37,414 nt of DNA. Origin: Singulisphaera sp. GP187. GTDB taxonomy: Bacteria; Planctomycetota; Phycisphaerae; Phycisphaerales; SM1A02. The position numbers and the translations under genes are program-made. This document shows positions 16,845 to 24,753 of the stretch, one piece after another. Location of the stretch: positions 1 to 37,414 of the forward strand of contig CAMBWI010000021.1 of the NCBI GenBank assembly GCA_945871445.1, given 5' to 3'. The notes under the pieces were generated by a model. That model saw nothing but the letters and a program-made list of their open reading frames with translations. It ran no database searches and was not told the origin of the DNA. Position 1 is the stretch's first letter; the number at the start of each line of letters is the position of its first letter.

Positions 16845-18272
16845 TTATGCACGTCCAGCGGAGCGGCGGTTTTTGACATCTTCTGGATCTCTGCGACGCG
16901 CGCTAAAGATCAACTTGATCGGCACTTCTGAATATGGCAATTCTTCTCGCAATCGATTGAGAAGGTATTTTTCGTACGCGCCTTCAAAAAGTTCTGGCTT
17001 GTTGACCACCATCGCGATTGTTGGTGGATTTGTTTCAATTTGCGAAATGTAATAAATCTTTGCAATTGTTCCGAGTTTCGATGAGGGTCCGCGCTCAGTC
17101 AAGATTTTCTGCACAAGCACATTCAACTTTCCTGTTGTTTCGCGGTGACTTGCTTGCGTGTGCAGATTAAAAGCCATCGCAACGGCGTCGGCAGTTCCAT
17201 CGCCATTCTTTGCGCTGATAAAGACAAGCGGGGCAAAGTTGAGCATTGGCAATTCTTGCGTCAAATAATCCAAATAATCATTTGGAGTTTGCTTTGCTTC
17301 AACAAGATCCCATTTATTGACAACGATGACTGTTGGCTTGTATGCCTCGACCAATTCTCCAGCAAGTTGTTTTTCAACTTGCGAGACAGGCTCCGTTGCA
17401 TCAAGTAGCAACATTGCAACATCAGCTCGACGAAGCGCAACTTGGGTTCGGTTGTGGGAATAAAATTCGACATCATCAGCCCAAGACTTGCGCTTGCGAA
17501 TTCCAGCGGTGTCGATCGCTATAAAAATCCGACCTTCAGATTCAAATCGGACATCAACAGAGTCGCGGGTCGTCCCTGCGATTTCGCTGACGATGACACG
17601 AGGTGCGCCAGCAAGCGAATTGACAAGACTGCTCTTGCCCGCGTTTCGCCGACCGACGATTGCGACTTTCATTTCTGGCGATGCTGGTGGCTCCTCGTGT
17701 CGCGATCCCAGTCGTGCCCAAAGCGCTTCCATCAAACGTCGAATTCCAGAACCAGCCTTGGTCGAGACTGGCAACGTATCGCCGAAGCCAAGCTTTGCTG
17801 CCTCGAGAGCGTGAACTTCCCAAGACGGTCCATCCACTTTGTTGGCGACTTGAATGACACGATCAGTGTTTCCTGCACGCCGCAGAAGTTGCGCAATTTT
17901 TTCGTCAAGGGCAGTGATTCCTGATTGCGCGTCGATTGTGAAAAGCACAATGGTTGCGCCTTCAACTGCAGCAAAAATTTGCGATTCGATATCAGGAGCA
18001 AGCGCAGCTAAATCTTCACCGGCATCGTCGAATCGCTTTCCTTCAGCCACATAGATTCCAAATCCGCCAGTGTCACAGAGTTCAGCAACGCGTGGCAAAG
18101 CATTTTCTTCATCGGTGTCATTTGGTGGATTGATCGTGATGATGGTCGAAATGCGATCACGCGTCACGCCAGGAGTGGGATCGACGATTGAAATGCGCTC
18201 GCCAGCGAGCCGATTGAACAGGCTGGACTTGCCAACATTGGGACGACCGACGATAGCGATGACTGGCAACAT
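16845..18272 (-). CDS. der: ribosome-assembly GTPase Der (EngA)
   Basis: 475 aa with two tandem GTPase domains, unique to Der, acting in 50S ribosome assembly. Domain 1 has GRPNVGKSSLFNRL, TPGVTRDR, DTGGFG and NKVDG. Domain 2 has GRRNAGKSSLVNSL, IAGTTRDSVDV, DTAGIRKR, NKWDLVE and SAKNGDG. The C-terminal KH-like domain (FSEVPIKLIFSARR-like end) is complete. In domain 1 the G2-G3 stretch holds an insertion with an acidic DTDEEN patch. Gene order hypothetical-der-PSP1-lepB with gaps of 53, 11 and 12 nt indicates one transcript. Confidence 0.97.
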   Translation of the reverse strand: MLPVIAIVGRPNVGKSSLFNRLAGERISIVDPTPGVTRDRISTIITINPPNDTDEENALPRVAELCDTGGFGIYVAEGKRFDDAGEDLAALAPDIESQIFAAVEGATIVLFTIDAQSGITALDEKIAQLLRRAGNTDRVIQVANKVDGPSWEVHALEAAKLGFGDTLPVSTKAGSGIRRLMEALWARLGSRHEEPPASPEMKVAIVGRRNAGKSSLVNSLAGAPRVIVSEIAGTTRDSVDVRFESEGRIFIAIDTAGIRKRKSWADDVEFYSHNRTQVALRRADVAMLLLDATEPVSQVEKQLAGELVEAYKPTVIVVNKWDLVEAKQTPNDYLDYLTQELPMLNFAPLVFISAKNGDGTADAVAMAFNLHTQASHRETTGKLNVLVQKILTERGPSSKLGTIAKIYYISQIETNPPTIAMVVNKPELFEGAYEKYLLNRLREELPYSEVPIKLIFSARRRDPEDVKNRRSAGRA

Positions 18273-18325
18273 AGGAGAATCGAATCATAGTCGTTCGACC
18301 ACGATCCATTCCATGAGAGACAGGA

Positions 18326-18931
18326 TCAATTTTGAATGCGCATCACGAACCCGAATTTCTTGCAGAGAGGTTTTTGTTCGCGGCGCATCAGAGTGATGGC
18401 TCGCTTCACTCCAGTTTTTGTTCGAGATTCGTAGTGTAAAAGTGTTAGCCAATAGGTTTCAAAGATTGTTGACTCCAACCAAGGTACTTCACGAGAAAAT
18501 CCGCTGACACAAAGCGCTTTTGTCCGTTTCATAAACTTCGTCAGTCGAGCAGGGGGAATTTTTAGAAATCGACATCCTGAAAAATGCAATATGCGCCCCC
18601 GACAACGACCTGCAAGCATCTCTTCCAAATCATCAAACGAGATGCGTTCAAGTGGAACCCGCATATCTCCAGGGAGAAGTTCTCCAGGGCGAGAATGAAT
18701 CGCAAACCAAAGTAAATCAAAGCGACGGTATCGCGTTTGAAAAGATCGACGCAAATAGAACTCGATTTCGGCACGGGTGACAACATCTCGAAGAACATAG
18801 GGAATGCGTGCATCGCTACTTTCCATCAGGTCCAACGCAGGGCGCATGGACATTGGTCGTACCAACCCGAACCAGTCGGCTTCGAGACAAAACACGCCAT
18901 GTGACTTCGGCATGATCCGAGTGTAATTCAT
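18326..18931 (-). CDS. DUF6642-like protein, possible caspase-fold His/Cys pair
   Basis: 201 aa, soluble. The pattern HGVFCLEADWFG near the N-terminus, LLWFAIHS (His79) at the end of a hydrophobic strand, and RILHFSGC (Cys120) after another hydrophobic strand resemble the DUF6642 family as I remember it. The order strand-His, strand-Cys is also that of caspase-like (CHAT) peptidases. Here His79 is followed by Ser rather than Gly, so activity is uncertain. It lies 29 nt after gpmI and 53 nt before der. Family assignment is from memory and moderate; the protease idea is inference. Confidence 0.65.
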   Translation of the reverse strand: MNYTRIMPKSHGVFCLEADWFGLVRPMSMRPALDLMESSDARIPYVLRDVVTRAEIEFYLRRSFQTRYRRFDLLWFAIHSRPGELLPGDMRVPLERISFDDLEEMLAGRCRGRILHFSGCRFLKIPPARLTKFMKRTKALCVSGFSREVPWLESTIFETYWLTLLHYESRTKTGVKRAITLMRREQKPLCKKFGFVMRIQN

Positions 18932-18960
18932 GGACGAACAATTTGGAGCGCGAAGAAAGT

Positions 18961-20580
18961 TTATGGCAACAAAAGCGATCGACCCGTCATCGCGTCGGGC
19001 GCAGGCACGTTCATCATGTCGAGCATCGTCGGAGCGATATCTGCAAGTCGCCCACCACTGCGCAGCGATCGTCCACGAAACGAATTGCCAACGACCATCA
19101 ACGGGACGTCATAATTTGTATGTGCAGTGTGAGGAGCACCAGTGATTGGGTCTTTCATTTGTTCGACATTTCCATGATCCGCAGTAATAACAAGCGATCC
19201 GCCACGCGCGAAGACTGCATCAACGATCTTGCCAACGCACGCATCGACAACTTCGACTGCTTGAATTGCTGCCGGCAAACTTCCGGTGTGGCCGACCATA
19301 TCGCAATTTGCAAAGTTGACAATGATCACATCTTCGCAGTCTGGTGCTGCAATTCTTGCCAAAACAGTGTCGCACACGCCAATTGCGCTCATTTCTGGCT
19401 TCAGGTCGTATGTCGCAACATCGCGCGGACTGGGGATGATCGCGCGAGTCTCGCCGGAGAATGGTTCTTCGCGATAATCATTGAAGAAGAATGTGACATG
19501 CGGAAACTTTTCAGTTTCGGCGCAGCGAAATTGACGAAGGGAATGATCAGCGAGCCACGAACCCAAAATATCTTTCATCGGTGCAGGGCGGTCAAAGATC
19601 ACACGAACCGGCAATCCTCGCTCGTACTGCGCCATCGTGCAGAAAAATAAATCTGTTGGAATCGCACCTCGATCGAATCCACCATTCGCAAGCGCACGAA
19701 ACGCGCTCTCTGAAAATAGAAAAGCCTTCACAAGTTCTCGAGGTCGATCGCCACGGAAATTAAAAAAGATCACGCTGTCACCATCCCGGATTGCGCCGTC
19801 GACTCTAGCGATTTTTGTTGCAGGAACAAATTCGTCGCTGGTCTGGCTCGTCGACGCAGGCTTTGCATAATGCAGTTCGACGGCATCCGCTGCGGTGTCG
19901 CAGGTTCGAGCGCTTCTTCCAAGCAAACATTCCCAAGCTTGCGCGACGCGATCCCAGCGATGATCTCGATCCATCGCAAAGAATCGTCCTATCACAGTCG
20001 CAATTCTTCCGCCATTTTTTTTGAGCGCAGCTTCGAGCGTTGCAAGAAACCCCAACGCAGATTTTGGTGGGCAATCTCGGCCATCTGTGAACGCATGCAC
20101 AAAAAGTCGGTCCTTGGGGAAGCAACAGTCATGCGCCAATTCCAACAATGCAATGAGGTGCGAAAGGTCGCTGTGAACTTTTCCATCACTGACCAATCCC
20201 ATCAAGTGAACACTTCTCCCGTTTTCCTTGCAGCGATTGAATGCTTCTCGCATCGTTGAATTGGATGCGAATCGGCCGTCGCGAATGGCGCGCGTGATTC
20301 TCATGAGTTCCTGATCGACGATTCTTCCTGCGCCAATATTCTGGTGACCGACTTCCGAATTTCCCATCACTGGTCCGTTCGAATCGATTGGCAAACCAAC
20401 ATCTTCGCCGCTGGTTCGAATCAGAACCGTCGGAAATTCACGCACCAATCGAGCATCGACTGGCGCTTTCGCCAAGAGCAGCGCATTGAAGGCATTGTGT
20501 GAAGGATGTGGATTTCGCCCCCAGCCATCTCGCACGATCAGAACGCAAGGAGTGTTCGCAATGAGAGGCTTCACGATCAA
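18961..20580 (-). CDS. gpmI: 2,3-bisphosphoglycerate-independent phosphoglycerate mutase
   Basis: 539 aa. Interconverts 3- and 2-phosphoglycerate in glycolysis using two Mn ions and a phosphoserine intermediate. Visible motifs are RDGWG near residue 18 (metal Asp), MGNSEVGHQNIGAG with catalytic Ser75, DGRDCPP, ANCDMVGHTG and ITADHGNVEQM near the C-terminus. The longest frame begins with TTG (20580), and a GTG two codons later is an alternative; neither has a good ribosome site. It heads the minus-strand run down to the EamA gene and is divergent from the YggS-type gene. Confidence 0.96.
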   Translation of the reverse strand: MIVKPLIANTPCVLIVRDGWGRNPHPSHNAFNALLLAKAPVDARLVREFPTVLIRTSGEDVGLPIDSNGPVMGNSEVGHQNIGAGRIVDQELMRITRAIRDGRFASNSTMREAFNRCKENGRSVHLMGLVSDGKVHSDLSHLIALLELAHDCCFPKDRLFVHAFTDGRDCPPKSALGFLATLEAALKKNGGRIATVIGRFFAMDRDHRWDRVAQAWECLLGRSARTCDTAADAVELHYAKPASTSQTSDEFVPATKIARVDGAIRDGDSVIFFNFRGDRPRELVKAFLFSESAFRALANGGFDRGAIPTDLFFCTMAQYERGLPVRVIFDRPAPMKDILGSWLADHSLRQFRCAETEKFPHVTFFFNDYREEPFSGETRAIIPSPRDVATYDLKPEMSAIGVCDTVLARIAAPDCEDVIIVNFANCDMVGHTGSLPAAIQAVEVVDACVGKIVDAVFARGGSLVITADHGNVEQMKDPITGAPHTAHTNYDVPLMVVGNSFRGRSLRSGGRLADIAPTMLDMMNVPAPDAMTGRSLLLP

Positions 20581-20696
20581 CAGAATAGATCATTGGGACC
20601 AAGGATGGAATCGATGTCGCACTCCGCCGAACTGTCGGATACTCTTGGGTCATTGGAGGTTCGGCAATGCAGGACGCGATCGCCAGAGTATAAACT

Positions 20697-21470
20697 ATGG
20701 ACGGAACACTCAAAGAACGATACGACGAAGTGAAACAACGAATCGCAACGGCTGCTGTTCGAAGTGGCCGCAAGCCCGAGCACATTATGCTTGTCGTTGT
20801 TTCAAAGTCAGGGACCATCGAACAAATTCGAGAACTGATTTCGTATGGTCAGCAAGATTTTGGAGAAAATCGAGTTCAACAATTGATCCAACGCGTCGCA
20901 CAGATTGACGAGCACTTGGTGCGCTTGCGCGAATTGCGAGGCCAAGCACCCGAAGTTCGATGGCACATGATCGGCTCGATTCAGCGCAATAAGGTTCGCA
21001 AGGCTGTCGAGCTTTCGCGCTTGATTCAATCCGTGGACAGCTTGCGCTTGGCAGAGGAAATTCATATTCAAGCAGCAAGGCGCGAACAACCCATCGACAT
21101 TTTGTTGGAAGTCAATGTTTCTGGCGAAATATCAAAGCATGGAATTACTGGCGCTGCGGTACGGCATGTTGTGCAACAACTAGACACGATGGTCAATATT
21201 CGCGTGCGAGGATTGATGTGTATGGCACCGCTTGTTGGCGGACCAACTATGGCGCGTCAAATATTTGATCGTGGATTTGAACTCTTCACTGACGTGAAGC
21301 AGAGTGGACAAGGCGGAAAAACTTTCGATTTGCTTTCCATGGGAATGTCTGGCGATTTCGAAGAAGCGATCGCTGCTGGCGCAAATATTGTTCGAGTTGG
21401 TTCTGCGATCTTTGGTGCAACCGAACCAGAGGTCTCATCAGAATCTGAAACGGAGGCGGAGAGCGCATGA
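20697..21470 (+). CDS. YggS-family pyridoxal phosphate homeostasis protein
   Basis: 257 aa, single alanine-racemase-like TIM barrel binding PLP. Motifs are LVVVSKSG with the PLP lysine, FGENRVQQL, WHMIGSIQRNKVRK, LLEVNVSGEISKHG, LMCMAPL, and LSMGMSGDFEEAIAAGANIVRVGSAIFG at the phosphate-binding end. Members buffer PLP and affect amino-acid metabolism. The C-terminus has an acidic tail rich in Glu and Ser. The stop overlaps the thymidylate kinase start by 4 nt. Confidence 0.94.
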   Translation: MDGTLKERYDEVKQRIATAAVRSGRKPEHIMLVVVSKSGTIEQIRELISYGQQDFGENRVQQLIQRVAQIDEHLVRLRELRGQAPEVRWHMIGSIQRNKVRKAVELSRLIQSVDSLRLAEEIHIQAARREQPIDILLEVNVSGEISKHGITGAAVRHVVQQLDTMVNIRVRGLMCMAPLVGGPTMARQIFDRGFELFTDVKQSGQGGKTFDLLSMGMSGDFEEAIAAGANIVRVGSAIFGATEPEVSSESETEAESA

Positions 21471-22219
21471 TTCCGCCACTTGCCAAGGAGTCGCCGAGCG
21501 AATCCAAAGATCAAATCGAAATTGAAGAGCGCTCTCGGCGAATCCGCGTCAGACTAGAATCTGCCACTATGCAGGATGCTTCGGCGTGGACATCACTTCT
21601 TCCTGGAAGATTCATCGTCTTTGATGGTCCAGATGGCAGCGGAAAGAGCACTCAATTTCAAGCGATTGCAAAGATTGCGCAAACTGCAGGAGTCGAAACC
21701 GTTGAAGTGCGAGAACCCGGCGGAACACCTATTGGCGAAAAGATTCGCGCTGTGCTGCTTGATCCCGCAAATTCCGAAATGGTGACTCGCTGCGAGATGC
21801 TTCTATATATGGCAAGTCGCGCTCAGTTGATGGAAGAAAGAATTCTTCCCGCTTTATCGCGTGGCGCATTCGTCTTGGCTGATCGATTTATTTCTTCGAC
21901 GCTTGCATATCAAGGAAGCGCTGGCGGTTTGGCGCGACAAGACATTCTTTCAATCGGTGATATTGCGATTGGTGGTCGTTGGCCTGACCTTGTTGTGGTC
22001 TTTGATGTTGATTGGGCGACGGCGAAATCTCGCATGGCTCGCACTCTTGATCGCATAGAACAGAAAGATGCTGAGTACCACCGACGCGTTCGTGATGGAT
22101 ATCTAGAACAGGCGCGATCACAGCCCGAAAAATATCTTGTAGTCGATTCAACTGCACAGCCAGAAGCAGTTTTTGCTGCGTTGACGAAGGGAATCACAGA
22201 TCGGTTGAGTCGTCGCTGA
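21467..22219 (+). CDS. tmk: thymidylate kinase
   Basis: Phosphorylates dTMP to dTDP in DNA precursor synthesis. P-loop FDGPDGSGKST, REPGGTPIGEKIR (dTMP-site Arg), LLYMASRAQLMEE and LADRFISSTLAYQG are all present. The longest form is 250 aa with about 35 extra polar N-terminal residues. An internal ATG at 21569 would give a protein of typical length beginning about 15 residues before the P-loop strand. The ATGA overlap with the previous gene favours 21467, so either start is possible. It converges on gmk with a 28-nt gap. Confidence 0.95.
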   Translation: MIPPLAKESPSESKDQIEIEERSRRIRVRLESATMQDASAWTSLLPGRFIVFDGPDGSGKSTQFQAIAKIAQTAGVETVEVREPGGTPIGEKIRAVLLDPANSEMVTRCEMLLYMASRAQLMEERILPALSRGAFVLADRFISSTLAYQGSAGGLARQDILSIGDIAIGGRWPDLVVVFDVDWATAKSRMARTLDRIEQKDAEYHRRVRDGYLEQARSQPEKYLVVDSTAQPEAVFAALTKGITDRLSRR

Positions 22220-22247
22220 CAAGCGGATTTCCTCCGAAAGTCGAAAA

Positions 22248-22907
22248 TCAAATTGAAGGCGGTGTTGCAACACCCATTCGTTTGGCAACGAGAGCGCAGA
22301 TTTTGTCTGTTGCATGAGGAAGGTCGTCATTGATAACAAAGTCGTCGTATGTTTTACCACTGCGCGCGCGTGCGATTTCTCTCGTGCTTGCTGCGAATCG
22401 TCTCTGAATCGCAGCTTCATCTTCGCGCCCTCTCTGTCGAAGTCGATGAAGTAATTCCGCTTCCGAAGGAGCAAGCACAAAGACACCATACATCTGCGGA
22501 TATTTTGCGCGAACAATTTCCGCTCCTTGCACATCGATATCCAAGATGGCAAGACGTCCATTCTTCAGAGCGGCCTCGATTGGTTCTCGCGGAGATCCAT
22601 ACCAAGAGCGTCCAAAGACTTGCGCATGTTCAAGAAAGAGATCATCGTTGATCATTTTCTGAAATTCAGATTCGGTGATGAATTGATAGTCGCGCCCATC
22701 AATTTCGCCATGACCTGCTTGGCGTGTTGTTGCTGAGACGCTGAAGATGCCACCAAATCGTCGAAGGAGTTCGTGGACGATGGATGTTTTTCCAACACCA
22801 GATGGTCCGCTGAGAACCAAAAGAAGTCCATCGAAGCGTAATCCATCTCGGCGAAAGCCACCAGTCTGTTCGTTCGACATGTTCGAAGTGTAAAGAGTTT
22901 GGCGCAT
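22248..22907 (-). CDS. gmk: guanylate kinase
   Basis: 219 aa. Phosphorylates GMP/dGMP. P-loop LSGPSGVGKTSIV, SATTRQAGHGEIDGRDY (GMP-binding region), FLEHAQVFGRSWYGSP, AILDIDVQGAEIV and RRFAASTREIARA identify the family. The nine residues before an internal ATG (22880, MSNEQ...) are not conserved in the family, and that ATG may be the true start. Divergent from the HTH/TPR gene. Confidence 0.96.
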   Translation of the reverse strand: MRQTLYTSNMSNEQTGGFRRDGLRFDGLLLVLSGPSGVGKTSIVHELLRRFGGIFSVSATTRQAGHGEIDGRDYQFITESEFQKMINDDLFLEHAQVFGRSWYGSPREPIEAALKNGRLAILDIDVQGAEIVRAKYPQMYGVFVLAPSEAELLHRLRQRGREDEAAIQRRFAASTREIARARSGKTYDDFVINDDLPHATDKICALVAKRMGVATPPSI

Positions 22908-22972
22908 ACGCTTTTGTCGCGCACGAAAGAAAATCCGAAATCAGATGTAAGAAATTTCGACGCTCACTCCTT

Positions 22973-22986
22973 CTATGCATGCATAG
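22973..22986. promoter_or_regulatory. perfect 14-bp palindrome, candidate operator
   Basis: CTATGCATGCATAG equals its own reverse complement. It lies in the divergent gap between gmk and the HTH/TPR gene, 43 nt upstream of the favoured ATG of the latter. The position and symmetry suit a dimeric repressor, possibly the HTH protein itself. It contains the less likely upstream ATG (22979). Confidence 0.4.
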
Positions 22987-23029
22987 GCGGCGGTTTCGGA
23001 CCCGAAGTCCGCAAGAAAGTGGGGTATCT

Positions 23030-24283
23030 ATGTCTCGAGATGAAGTTCGGCGTGATCGACTGACTCAATTTGTAGACCTTGCACGTATTTATCGCAGGTG
23101 GACAAGAATCCAAACTGCTCAAGCGCTTGGGCGCGAGCCATCCAAAGTTGTTCCAGAAAGTGGAAATCCAAAGCTTGATTTAGTTGTGGGACTCGCGGAA
23201 GCGCTCGATTGGGATGTCGGTGATGTTGCTGAAGGCATCTGGCGCGATGAAGCGGAGGCGTATGGAGAAATCGAAGCAATGGCAGAACGCGGCTTCGCAG
23301 TGTTGGATCGAGAAGCGATCGAAGCACATCGTGCTGGTGAGTATCGTCGCATGACAGAATTATCGCGCGCTTTATTTCTCGCTGCGCACACGGGCAGCGA
23401 ACGCGCAACTGCTGCGAATCGTCTTGCGGGTGCGTATGACGGCCTTGGGCGATACACGAAAGCGCTTGCTGCATTGCAACGCGGGCTTGCAGAGCCTGGA
23501 GTTCCTGCGCATGTTCGGATGATGCTTGAAGTCAATCTTGCGAACGCGCATTATGCGCTTTGGCATCTTGTCGAGGCATGTGCCGTTGCAAATTCTCTTG
23601 TCGAGCGATTTCAATCTCGCCCTGCGGAAACTCGCTCAGAAAGAGTCGTCGAAGCATTTGGGCATTATGTTCGCGGGCAATCAGAGCGTCGTCTGATCGA
23701 AACAGATCCACTGAGCGGAAATGCACACGCCCAACGCGCTCGAGAAGATTTACAGATTGCGCTGACGACTTACACAGCTCTCGCGCAAGAGTTTGATGAT
23801 GCGTCGTATGCCGGCATTGCGAATACATGTACAGGCGCAATTTTCGAGTGCGATGCGGCACTTGGAGTGACTGATCCTCTGCGTGCTGCAGAAGCACTCT
23901 CCGCAGGATTGGAGCAAGTTGTTGATGTCACAAACTATCCTCCTGGCGATTGGCTGGAGAGTTATGGCTGGTGGGCGATCTTCGGATGCAATATCGTGTT
24001 GCGTGGATTGAGCGGTCAAGAAATGCATCGTCATATGGCGGTGTTCTCAAACAAGACAGCAGAAATCGCAGAGCGCATGGAAAATTGGTCTATGCGTGAA
24101 CGCGCATTCACCTTTGAGTATTTGCGTCGACAAAGAATGAACGAATCTCTTGGTTATTCAACCGATTGGTTGCTTGACGATGACGATGTTCGAACCGTGA
24201 CCGGCACGATGGGACGCTTCCCATCATTTCGCGAAACTGGATGGCGAATCCTCGAGAGCGCTCGCGCTCTGCATACCGCCTGA
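23030..24283 (+). CDS. HTH (XRE-like) protein with TPR-like repeats
   Basis: 417 aa from the favoured start. The N-terminal part (WTRIQTAQALGR, NPKLDLVVGLAEALDWDVGDVAE) resembles a helix-turn-helix of the XRE type. The remainder is helical with TPR-like spacing (AANRLAGAYDGLGRYTKALAALQRGL). Such proteins often sense a peptide or partner and regulate nearby genes. I prefer ATG 23030, preceded by AAAGTGGGG, over the ATG at 22979, which lies in the palindrome and has no ribosome site. The next gene starts 20 nt downstream and may be its target or co-product. Confidence 0.8.
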   Translation: MSRDEVRRDRLTQFVDLARIYRRWTRIQTAQALGREPSKVVPESGNPKLDLVVGLAEALDWDVGDVAEGIWRDEAEAYGEIEAMAERGFAVLDREAIEAHRAGEYRRMTELSRALFLAAHTGSERATAANRLAGAYDGLGRYTKALAALQRGLAEPGVPAHVRMMLEVNLANAHYALWHLVEACAVANSLVERFQSRPAETRSERVVEAFGHYVRGQSERRLIETDPLSGNAHAQRAREDLQIALTTYTALAQEFDDASYAGIANTCTGAIFECDAALGVTDPLRAAEALSAGLEQVVDVTNYPPGDWLESYGWWAIFGCNIVLRGLSGQEMHRHMAVFSNKTAEIAERMENWSMRERAFTFEYLRRQRMNESLGYSTDWLLDDDDVRTVTGTMGRFPSFRETGWRILESARALHTA

Positions 24284-24303
24284 AAGGCAGAAAGGATAAT
24301 CAT

Positions 24304-24609
24304 ATGAAATTCCCCCACAAATTCGGATGGTCAGTGGCTTGTAAATCATTGAAACGACTTTCGATTTCTTTCCTCTCGCTTTCATTCATTGCAGTTGGAG
24401 CACTCTGCTTTGATGCGACTAATGCGTTTGGCGTACCGCCAGACTGGTCATTTCGGGCGAAGCAATATCCACAAGCGTTCCTCACATTTATGGAAGATCA
24501 TTTTGGACGCGCATGGATGCACACCGTTCAAGAGCGGGTTGTGCAACGTATGTATGCAGTTTGGTGCGACAAGAACAATACGAAATCGAAAGAGAAGAAG
24601 GATCGATAA
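24304..24609 (+). CDS. small exported protein of unknown function
   Basis: 101 aa from ATG 24304, which has GAAAGGAT a few nt upstream. An upstream in-frame ATG (24241) lies inside the previous gene and is less likely. The N-terminus has a basic stretch and a hydrophobic run ending SFIAVGALCFDATNAFG, typical of a signal peptide with cleavage near residue 40. The mature part is about 60 residues, aromatic and then very basic, with one Cys. No family recognised. Co-transcribed with the HTH/TPR gene and followed by a strong terminator. Confidence 0.7.
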   Translation: MKFPHKFGWSVACKSLKRLSISFLSLSFIAVGALCFDATNAFGVPPDWSFRAKQYPQAFLTFMEDHFGRAWMHTVQERVVQRMYAVWCDKNNTKSKEKKDR

Positions 24610-24676
24610 ATAGATTCTTGAATCGAATCATCATTGCTGTGACGTGTCATCGCCAATGCAGTCACAGTATCAGGCG

Positions 24677-24716
24677 CTCCCCACATGATCGATTTCATGT
24701 GGGGAGTCTGCTTTTT
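24677..24716 (+). terminator. intrinsic terminator after the HTH/small exported protein operon
   Basis: Perfect 12-bp stem CTCCCCACATGA / TCATGTGGGGAG around a 6-nt loop (24689-24694), followed by TCTGC and a run of five T. It ends the plus-strand unit that closes at 24609. It also lies downstream of lpdA on the minus strand, but no T run follows it in that direction. Confidence 0.9.
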
Positions 24717-24753
24717 CCGTATTGTCGATTGGCTCAATAATTCTGTTGCAGTA

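Noticed and set aside
18943-19650. 235-codon plus-strand open frame inside gpmI
   Set aside because: Antisense to the conserved mutase; the translation has no family features.
20689-20696. TATAAA just before the YggS-type gene as a -10 box
   Set aside because: It ends about 2 nt before the ATG, which would put the transcription start inside the gene.
22220-22247. Gap between tmk and gmk as a bidirectional terminator
   Set aside because: No stable hairpin with a T run could be found in the 28 nt.
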